Shown: positions 15,427 to 22,422 of the stretch, piece by piece
Numbering within the stretch: the stretch's first letter is position 1
Layout: each line of letters starts with the position of its first letter
Origin: PALSA-350 sp963794165
GTDB taxonomy: Bacteria; Acidobacteriota; Terriglobia; Terriglobales; Acidobacteriaceae
Assembly (NCBI GenBank): GCA_963794165.1
Contig: CAWCCT010000011.1
Location: 558,001-622,000 of the forward strand
DNA length: 64,000 nt
Direction of reading: 5' to 3'
Translations under genes and position numbers: made by a program
Notes under the pieces: generated by a model
What the model saw: the letters and a program-made list of their open reading frames with translations, nothing else
Databases searched by the model: none
Told to the model about the DNA's origin: nothing

Positions 15427-17837
15427 AACGGGACAACCCTTCAGGCCGTGAAAACGGGCTGGATGTCGGCCCGGTGTTATTCCGCTGTGCCTGCTTTCCA
15501 GTGGAAATGGCGGACTCGATCAGTTCTCCGGACCTTGCGATTGAAGCCGACTCGTGGCTGGATCGCGAAGAGAATCTCCGCTCCGTCGCCGAAGGCTTGG
15601 CCGAGGAGCTTTACCGCGCGGTGCCGATCGAACCGGATCGCACGCTTCGCGCTCTCTTACTCGCTTTGAGACGGGCCCTTCACGGCTCGCTACAGCCGTT
15701 TCCCGGCGAAATGCTCGACCGCGCTCTCGCGTCGTGCGCCCTTCCCTACGAGACCAAGAACGCCCTTGAAAAGCACGCGGCCTGCCGTTTGCACATGTCG
15801 CGCGGTCGGGAGCAATTCGACCGGACCTACGCGGAGGCCGCTGCCCGCGAACGCGCCGCTTTGGATTTGGTTACCGCGGATGATGCATTCAGAAAAGCGC
15901 TCTATCTCGCGAGTCCGGCGACAGTAAGCGCACTGGGGCGTTTGCAGTCTGCCTCGGACAAACAACGGCGGCGTCTTGAGGAGACACTCCATTCTTATCT
16001 GATGCGTGCAGTCGGGCGAGCTACGCCGAACGGCGCATGGTCGGGAGTTGCACTTGAGGGGCGATGTCAAGCATCCTGCGCCTTCGTCTTTACCCCGATT
16101 CTGGAACCGTTCGCGGCGGCCATCCGGGCCATCGCGGATCAGGAACCTTGGTGCCCGCAGGTCCCGCCGCGTGTCAATCCCACTTTGCGGAGGGAGGATT
16201 CGCAGTGGAAGTTCGAGCGCGTTCAGAATGGTAAATCGATAAGCTATCGCTTGGAGGACCATCCGTTACTGGCGCAGCTCGTGCGTTTTCGGGCCGGGAA
16301 CCAAGCCCTCCCATCCGAAATATGCGCCCGGAAAGACCTCTTCCAAGCGGGTATCCTGCTTTCAGGTCTCGAATTGCCCCGAATCTTCCGGGATCCGTGG
16401 GACGCGATTGATCAGGTCATTCCGTTTCTGCCGGCATCCGAACAGCCGGCATGGCGTGATTGCATCCGAGATCTCCGCGGTATCGCCGAGCGGCTTGGAC
16501 GCGAATATGAAGCCTTCCCGCTCGACGCGCTCCAGGCAGAAATGGACCAGGCGCGACGACTGCTCGATGCGCTACTCGCCCGTTACCAAGTTCCTCCGGT
16601 ATCCAGGGAAAGTCATGTGCTTCTCGCAGACCGGCGGGTGGCACTCGCGTCGCTTCCGCCCGCGGGTTTGAAGGACCGGGTGCAACGCGCGATCCGTGCT
16701 TATTGGGCGTTCGATCGCTACGGTGTGGGGGAGAAGCAGGCCCGGCGCGCGCGGCGGTTTTTCGGACAGCTTCCGTCAGACGGGATGAGCTTGGTTGATT
16801 TGGCCTCCCGGGAGCGCATCGAGGATGGTTCGGACGATTCGGACGACGAGTGTCTGACCCGATGGCGCACGGAACTTGCACCGGTCGCTCACCATCGCAG
16901 GCATGACTTATGCGCCTGCGGTCACAGCTCGTGCGTCCCGCCGGGCTCGAGTGTCGTCATGGTCGACGACAGCGACCGTCTAAGATTGGGCGGCATCAGC
17001 CCCGATCCATGCCTGCTCTACTCTCGATTCAACGCGCTGTTCCGGACTTCGGGCCAAGACGATTCTTTTTTCGAATGGTACCGATCCGGGATCGGCTATA
17101 CAGAGTCCATCTTTCCCGGACTGCTTTTCACGGATGTGGCGCTTTCGAGCCCCTCAAGCATGAACGCGGCGGCACGGCGTAACATGACCGGTCGCCTTCT
17201 GGACGTTTCGCGCGACGGTGCAGGGACCTTGCGCTTCTATTCCGACTCAACGGAATGGCCCAAGCTGCGGGCTGGCGCCGACGCCCCGGCGATTGTGCCG
17301 CGCGTTCACACAGCAGCGGCGCTAGAAGGCTCTGACACGCATGAGCTCGTGATTCAGCAGTTCGCGTTCCTGCATGGGCGTCCGAATCTTCTTCTCCCCC
17401 TTCCGCCTTTCAGCGACGAAAGCGAGACCTGGCACCATTTGCCCCGGCTGATGCTCGATGACTTCACCGTCAGTCCGGAGCGCTGGACGCCGGAACAGGA
17501 ACTGGTGGACGAACTCGGTTCTCTGAGGGGCCCGGAGCGCTATCTCGCGTGGCGCAGGTATGCGCGGCAGGCCGGTGTAACGGAACTCGTCTACATTCGT
17601 TCCGGTCAGGGCGGGTTACCAATTCTTTTCCGTTCGGACAGCGTGCTCGATATCGACTTACTGGGCCAGCGTCTAAGCAAACAAGGCGGGCCTCTGTTTA
17701 TTCAGGAAGCCTCGCCTTCCCCCCGTAATTCCTGGCTGAAGGACTCGCGCGGTTTCCACTACTCGGCGGAACTCGTGATAGCCTGGCACGGCGATCAGGC
17801 TTTTTGGGCTTCCTATCTGGGCTACGAAACGTCATGA
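15423..17837 (+). CDS. LanB-type N-terminal (glutamylation) dehydratase protein
   Basis: This 804-residue protein has the size of a stand-alone lantibiotic dehydratase N-terminal domain. The family landmark RATPNGAWSG is near residue 198, and the later segments NPTLRREDSQWKFER and QQFAFLHGRPNLLLPLP are typical. Full LanB enzymes use glutamyl-tRNA to glutamylate Ser/Thr and then eliminate glutamate; here the elimination part is the preceding gene. Stand-alone LanB proteins of this size can also be PEARLs, which add an amino acid from tRNA to a peptide C-terminus, so either reaction is possible. It is coupled by ATGA overlaps on both sides. Confidence 0.87.
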   Translation: MKRDNPSGRENGLDVGPVLFRCACFPVEMADSISSPDLAIEADSWLDREENLRSVAEGLAEELYRAVPIEPDRTLRALLLALRRALHGSLQPFPGEMLDRALASCALPYETKNALEKHAACRLHMSRGREQFDRTYAEAAARERAALDLVTADDAFRKALYLASPATVSALGRLQSASDKQRRRLEETLHSYLMRAVGRATPNGAWSGVALEGRCQASCAFVFTPILEPFAAAIRAIADQEPWCPQVPPRVNPTLRREDSQWKFERVQNGKSISYRLEDHPLLAQLVRFRAGNQALPSEICARKDLFQAGILLSGLELPRIFRDPWDAIDQVIPFLPASEQPAWRDCIRDLRGIAERLGREYEAFPLDALQAEMDQARRLLDALLARYQVPPVSRESHVLLADRRVALASLPPAGLKDRVQRAIRAYWAFDRYGVGEKQARRARRFFGQLPSDGMSLVDLASRERIEDGSDDSDDECLTRWRTELAPVAHHRRHDLCACGHSSCVPPGSSVVMVDDSDRLRLGGISPDPCLLYSRFNALFRTSGQDDSFFEWYRSGIGYTESIFPGLLFTDVALSSPSSMNAAARRNMTGRLLDVSRDGAGTLRFYSDSTEWPKLRAGADAPAIVPRVHTAAALEGSDTHELVIQQFAFLHGRPNLLLPLPPFSDESETWHHLPRLMLDDFTVSPERWTPEQELVDELGSLRGPERYLAWRRYARQAGVTELVYIRSGQGGLPILFRSDSVLDIDLLGQRLSKQGGPLFIQEASPSPRNSWLKDSRGFHYSAELVIAWHGDQAFWASYLGYETS

Positions 17838-19897
17838 AAGTCTTATTGATTTTTCCTCCAGGCACTGACCCGCGCAGCCCGCATCTGGCTCTCCCGTACC
17901 TGGCCGCCGCGCTTCGCGGGGCTGGCATACAGACGGAGCTTCTCGATCTGGATATCGACGGTCTCCTTGCGCTTCTCCGTCCGGCCAGTCTCGCCAGGTC
18001 TGGCGAACGGGTGCGCCGGAAACTGTCCCCCGGTCAACCTCAGGACATGCGGATCCTTCGACTTTCGGAAATTCTCCCCGAACGCGCTCCGGACGCCTTA
18101 AGTGTCATGCGGGACCGGGAACGATTCTATGATCCGACTGAGTTCGCGTCGGCCCGTGAAACCATCTTCAATTGTCTGGAACTGGTTTCGGCGGCATCCT
18201 CCGAGCCCGTTTCTTACAATATCGCCCCGGTCGCCTACGACGTCGCGGATATCGATCCGCAGTCGATGAAAGATTTGTTGCGGATCACCGCGAACCCAAA
18301 CGCGAATCTGTTCGCCGAGTACTGGGATAGCGAGATCTTTCCGAAGGTGCGCAGGAGCGCGCCGGATCTGATTGGAATTACCATCACCAACTACCAGCAG
18401 ATTATCCCCGGCCTGATGCTCGCAAGAGAGCTTCGCCGGCAGGGCTACTTCGTTGTCCTGGGAGGAACCGTTTACAGCAAGTTTGTGAGCCAGATCCAGG
18501 CAACTCCGGCTTTTCTGGAGACGTTCGCGGACGGATTGATCGCCTACGAAGGCGAAACCGCGATCATCGAACTGGTCCGCCAGTTGGAGGGAAACCGGGA
18601 TTTCTCAAGAGTCCCCAACTATCTTTATTGCGAAAGCGGAGTCGTTCGCTTTACGCGCAAACATTCTGAAGACGTCGCCTCGCTGCCAACCCCCGATTTT
18701 TCCGGCCTGCCACTGGAGCGCTACCTCGCCCCCGAACCCGTCCTGCCGATTCTGTTCGGAAAAGGCTGTTACTTCAACCGCTGCAAGTTTTGCGATATTC
18801 CCCATATTAATCACATTGCGGGGAAAGCCTACCGGCTGCGTCCGATCCCGCTGATCGCGAAAGACATCCTTGAGCTGAACAGCCGTTTCGGCTGCCGCCA
18901 CTTCGAATTTACCGATGAGGCGCTCGCGCCGCGCCTGCTGGAACACCTAGCCGACGAGTTGGAGCCTCACGCTGAAAAGGGTCTGCAATTTGTAGGCTAT
19001 GCCCGCCTGGAGTGTGGCTTCACGAAAGAGGTTTGCCGTAAGATCGCCCGCATGGGCATGCGAAAGCTGTTTTTCGGACTGGAATCCGGCGCTCAGGAAA
19101 CGCTGGACCACATGGACAAAGGGATTCGCGTTGCGGAGGTGCCGGGCATATTACACAACTGCCGGGAGGCCGGTATTGCGTTCCATCTGTTTTCCATTGT
19201 GGGCTTTCCCGAAGAATCGGAATCGAGCGCCCGCAAAACCCTCAATTTCTTCCTTGAAAACCGGAATGTGGTGGACCATCCCGATAACAGCTTCGATATC
19301 CACCGTTTCGGACTGGACCTGCGCACCCGTTACTTCGATGAAGCGCCGAGCTTCGGCATACTGATTCTCCCCGAAACCCTTTCAACGGAATTCGCCTTCA
19401 GCGCTGAAAGAAACTGGCGCAACACACGAGGACTGTCGCATGAACAGGTGGAAAGGCTGGTATATGAGTTTAACCTGCTTGCCCGGCTGGCGTGCCGGAA
19501 CTACCAGGCTTCAGGCGTTCACCTTTGGCCCGGGTTCGAGGAATATGCGCTCTTATACGCGAGACACTATACCGGCAAGCCATTTCGCTGGCGGACGTCG
19601 TTCCCGGAACTTTCTGATCCCGGGAGGTACCGCCTGCGATGGAATCCCTCCGCGGTCGTCGAGAGAGACGGCACGGTCGTGCAGATCTCGTCGCGGACCG
19701 GGCAAGCCGCGGTTCCCGAACGGTTCTTTGCAACTTTAGCGTCCCCGCAGGGACAAACGCCTTCGCGCCTAATCGATTTGCTCACCGTCGGCGACGGCGG
19801 ATCGACCATTCCTACGTGCCGGAAACTGGATAGCCTAATCCGGGATTCGTTGCTTCAGATTGAAAGGGAACCATTCGAGGAGGTGGAGAGCCAGTGA
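17834..19897 (+). CDS. Cobalamin-binding-type radical SAM enzyme
   Basis: The 687-residue protein starts at ATG 17834 (4-bp overlap with LanB). An N-terminal B12-binding-like domain (KVLLIFPPGTDPRSPHLALP, DLIGITITNYQQ, VVLGGTVYSK) precedes the radical SAM core. The cluster cysteines are C312, C317 and C320 in GKGCYFNRCKFCD, giving CX4CX2C instead of the usual CX3CX2C. FFGLESGAQETLDHMDKGI and IVGFPEESESS follow the B12-rSAM pattern. A DxHxxG cobalamin motif is not visible. In RiPP loci such enzymes methylate unactivated carbons or do other radical chemistry. It ends with a GTGA overlap to the MBL gene. Confidence 0.86.
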   Translation: MKVLLIFPPGTDPRSPHLALPYLAAALRGAGIQTELLDLDIDGLLALLRPASLARSGERVRRKLSPGQPQDMRILRLSEILPERAPDALSVMRDRERFYDPTEFASARETIFNCLELVSAASSEPVSYNIAPVAYDVADIDPQSMKDLLRITANPNANLFAEYWDSEIFPKVRRSAPDLIGITITNYQQIIPGLMLARELRRQGYFVVLGGTVYSKFVSQIQATPAFLETFADGLIAYEGETAIIELVRQLEGNRDFSRVPNYLYCESGVVRFTRKHSEDVASLPTPDFSGLPLERYLAPEPVLPILFGKGCYFNRCKFCDIPHINHIAGKAYRLRPIPLIAKDILELNSRFGCRHFEFTDEALAPRLLEHLADELEPHAEKGLQFVGYARLECGFTKEVCRKIARMGMRKLFFGLESGAQETLDHMDKGIRVAEVPGILHNCREAGIAFHLFSIVGFPEESESSARKTLNFFLENRNVVDHPDNSFDIHRFGLDLRTRYFDEAPSFGILILPETLSTEFAFSAERNWRNTRGLSHEQVERLVYEFNLLARLACRNYQASGVHLWPGFEEYALLYARHYTGKPFRWRTSFPELSDPGRYRLRWNPSAVVERDGTVVQISSRTGQAAVPERFFATLASPQGQTPSRLIDLLTVGDGGSTIPTCRKLDSLIRDSLLQIEREPFEEVESQ

Positions 19898-21426
19898 CCG
19901 GAGTTCGACTTGCGCCAGCGGTCCGTCTTTACGTGGAATATTCCGATGCCAATGAGTTCGGGTCTCCAGCGTCAACAAAGCTAATCGGTAGTTTGCGCGA
20001 GGTGATGGCCGATTTGCGTGAGAAGATGCGCGCGATGGATCCGTCGGAAGTCGTCGTACGGGGTGCTTCGCTGCTGCAGGAGTTTCGCAACAGTGAACGT
20101 TTTCGGAATCTGTTGGATCCTGGCGGCCGGCTGGCGGACCGGGTGTTATATCCCGATTCCGCTTTGTGCAAACCGGCTGCGTTGCAATTTACTCACGTGG
20201 ATACGGGCGCCGGATTCCGGTTTGAAGTCGACTCCGCTGAATGGCCGGCGGTACACGAATTCATTGCTCAGCTGGCCGGAGACGAGTGTCTGCCCGCGTA
20301 CGCTGTTCCAGGTACTTTGTTCGCCCAACTTGCGGTGAGGGGCATGCTCGTCAAGGCCGATTCCAGCCCAATCTCTTATCAGGCAACGGCCCGCTCAGAG
20401 TGGAGTTCATGCGAAATTACCTGGCTGGGGCACAATACTGCCGTTGTGCGATCGGGGAAAGCGGCGGTGATTGTGGACCCGTGGCTGCTTCCGGCCTCGA
20501 ACCGCTATCCGGAGACGTTTCAACCGGCTCAGCGTGCCGAACTTGGCGAGATTGACGCTTTGATCATTACGCACTCTCACCCTGATCACTTCGATCCGGC
20601 GACACTGTTGCAGTTCAGGTGCGATACGCCGGTCATTGTCCCGCGCGTGCACCGCGAGTCTCTGCTTTCGGTCGAAATGAAAACGCGACTCCTGGAACTC
20701 GGTTTCAGCGATGTGCGCGAACTCCACTGGTGGGAATCCGCGTGGATTGCCGACATCGAAGTTGTTGCGCTGCCCTTTTACGGCGAACAGCCAACCAGCG
20801 GCGAGCAGTTAATTCCCGAGGTGCGAAATTCCGGCAACGCTTACCTGATTCGCACTCCCGGCGTATCCTGTGCATTCGTCGCCGACTGCGGACGCGACTC
20901 CCGTGGCGACGTTCGCGACGTCGCCCTTGATGCGTACCGCCGTTTCGGTTCCGTTGATTTTCTTTTCAGCGGCTACCGGGGCTGGCGATTTTACCCGATC
21001 CAGTTGGTAGAGTCGTCCGTGCCGGCTTATGCCTTGTTTGTTCCGCCGGACCTTTATGCCGTTCGCCAGTCGATCATGAACGACGCAGACGAGGCCGTGG
21101 ACACAGCCGAGCATTGGCATGCCAGGTATTTGGTTCCCTACGCAGACGGGGGCGCGCCCTGGTTTTGGGAAATAGGACTGGGACCGATTCTCGACCGTTC
21201 GGAGGGACAGGAGTGGATTCATTTTGATCCTATGCCCGAACGTGTGCTCGATGAGTTGCGGACACGCTCAGCGCCAACAGCCAACACCACTGCACCTTCG
21301 CCTGTCCACGGGATGGTCATGCGGCCCGGCGAGTCGCTTTCCATGCGAGACGGGCATCCGAGGATACTAAAAGCCATTCACCACATGTGGCCGTGGAACG
21401 AAGCGACTGTTGTTACTGCCGTTTGA
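19894..21426 (+). CDS. MBL-fold metallo-hydrolase (UlaG-like) with extra N-terminal domain
   Basis: The start is GTG 19894, overlapping the radical SAM stop, with GAGGAGGTGGAG upstream. Residues ~170-400 form a metallo-beta-lactamase fold: WLGHNTAVVRSGKAAVIVDP, then the metal motif HSHPDH, and later FVADCGRD and FLFSGYRGW. This is the UlaG/YtnP-like branch of hydrolases. The first ~165 residues form a separate domain I do not recognise, and a ~70-residue tail follows. It is the last gene of the plus-strand operon; a role in hydrolysing a peptide adduct or an ester/lactone intermediate is inference. Confidence 0.85.
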   Translation: MTGVRLAPAVRLYVEYSDANEFGSPASTKLIGSLREVMADLREKMRAMDPSEVVVRGASLLQEFRNSERFRNLLDPGGRLADRVLYPDSALCKPAALQFTHVDTGAGFRFEVDSAEWPAVHEFIAQLAGDECLPAYAVPGTLFAQLAVRGMLVKADSSPISYQATARSEWSSCEITWLGHNTAVVRSGKAAVIVDPWLLPASNRYPETFQPAQRAELGEIDALIITHSHPDHFDPATLLQFRCDTPVIVPRVHRESLLSVEMKTRLLELGFSDVRELHWWESAWIADIEVVALPFYGEQPTSGEQLIPEVRNSGNAYLIRTPGVSCAFVADCGRDSRGDVRDVALDAYRRFGSVDFLFSGYRGWRFYPIQLVESSVPAYALFVPPDLYAVRQSIMNDADEAVDTAEHWHARYLVPYADGGAPWFWEIGLGPILDRSEGQEWIHFDPMPERVLDELRTRSAPTANTTAPSPVHGMVMRPGESLSMRDGHPRILKAIHHMWPWNEATVVTAV

Positions 21427-21718
21427 CGGCACTCAATGACAGTCTGGACGGACCGCGGGCGCTCCTGGTGCCGATATCTGACTAGCGCTCCCACCTTGAT
21501 GAATTGCGGCGCGCGTTGAAGCAGGCGCCATCTTCTCAGGGAAGCCAGGGCCACCAGTGGTCATCGCCCCGAGGACCGCGGATGACGATCTCAGGCGGCA
21601 CGCTGTGCACTGCGGAAATCGTGACCCGGTGGCAGGCGCCGATTACGCTGCTTCTTCCCTCTTTGAGGAAAGACCTCGGAATGAGGGAGCAGCTTTTTCC
21701 GAACCGCCACGGCTCGCA
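21427..21718. other. Intergenic junction between convergent RiPP arms
   Basis: About 290 bp between the MBL gene stop and the inverted duplication. No conserved gene is visible; a few short open frames have no ribosome site or recognisable content. It is where the plus-strand maturation operon and the minus-strand precursor 2 transcript meet. Confidence 0.6.
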
Positions 21719-21769
21719 GAAGGGCACCTCCGGCGAGACCGAAGCACGCCCGTCCGCGCTACGGTCAAC

Positions 21770-22003
21770 CTAGAAGATGACCGGGCACACTAGGGTATTT
21801 TGGCGGGTTCCACCGACAACGCCGGCCAACTGCCCCAGTGACAGTTCCTTCCCGTGAGTCGGCACCGCCACAACTGGGTCGGTGGGAAGAGGCTTGCGCT
21901 TTTCCGCTTCCCGCAGTTCGGCTTCGGAAACCTCGCACAATTCAAGGAATTCGGGACGGACAAAATACCGCTTGCCTTCGTGGGTAATCAGCAAACCATC
22001 CAT
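21770..22003 (-). CDS. RiPP precursor peptide 2 (Gly-Gly leader; core with CPVIF end)
   Basis: The 77-residue peptide has a 65-residue leader almost the same as that of precursor 1, ending ELSLGQLAGVVGG, followed by a 12-residue core TRQNTLVCPVIF. Both cores share a C-terminal Thr, two hydrophobics, Cys-Pro, any residue, hydrophobic, Phe. ATG 22003 is chosen for the AAGGAG site 9 bp upstream (in-frame ATG at 22021 also exists). It has its own promoter and is not followed by a modification gene on its strand, so it must use enzymes encoded elsewhere in the locus. Confidence 0.85.
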   Translation of the reverse strand: MDGLLITHEGKRYFVRPEFLELCEVSEAELREAEKRKPLPTDPVVAVPTHGKELSLGQLAGVVGGTRQNTLVCPVIF

Positions 22004-22059
22004 CGTCTTCTTCTCCTTCATCCACGACCAGATTTGACAGCCGCGATCAGGTGCAGCGC

Positions 22060-22088
22060 ATTGTACAGTGCAATTTCGGAAGACGCAA
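22060..22088 (-). promoter_or_regulatory. Sigma70-like promoter of RiPP precursor 2
   Basis: On the minus strand, TTGCGT (22088-22083), a 17-bp spacer and TACAAT (22065-22060) reproduce the precursor 1 promoter in inverted orientation. Same boxes, same spacing, diverged spacer bases. Confidence 0.72.
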
Positions 22089-22095
22089 AGATCTT

Positions 22096-22323
22096 TTAAG
22101 GCGGCCCAAGTGGTGCGAAGCGATATTTACTTCCTCCGATTGGACCGTCGAGCACGAAAAATGAGACGCCGGTGCGATGAATTGAAGAAAACGGACGAAA
22201 GGAGTGCTGCCCTTGCCAGGAATTTGTGAAGCCGAAGCTTAAGAAATGGAAGCCGGTAGAGGCATGACCGCATTCGAGGAAATCGCGGCGAATGAGTCGG
22301 GGCTTTTGGCCGGGATCCGACAT
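22096..22323 (-). CDS. Hypothetical small protein upstream of precursor 2
   Basis: A 75-residue frame begins at ATG 22323 with GAGG 8-10 bp upstream. It has an RRDFL motif near residue 12 and is rich in Phe, Ser and Gly. I do not recognise it. It ends inside the conserved duplication just before the precursor 2 promoter, so it could be a decayed gene start. The rest of 22324-22422 shows nothing. Confidence 0.25.
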   Translation of the reverse strand: MSDPGQKPRLIRRDFLECGHASTGFHFLSFGFTNSWQGQHSFRPFSSIHRTGVSFFVLDGPIGGSKYRFAPLGPP

Positions 22324-22422
22324 GGATTATTCCTCAGTTGAAAGTATCTTGCGGCGGATGGTCCAGCCAAGTCGCTGAGCAAGGATGCGGTCGGACAAAT
22401 AACCCTACACCAGGCGAGATTC

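Larger units (their letters stand above)
21719..22103 (-). repeat. Copy 2 of ~390-bp inverted duplication (promoter, precursor 2, decayed YcaO start)
   Basis: This is the reverse-orientation counterpart of 11431-11832. After the precursor 2 stop, bases 21769-21719 on the minus strand still match the 5' end of the YcaO gene that follows precursor 1, but no YcaO gene continues here. A former precursor-YcaO unit was truncated, or only this part was copied. Confidence 0.85.
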
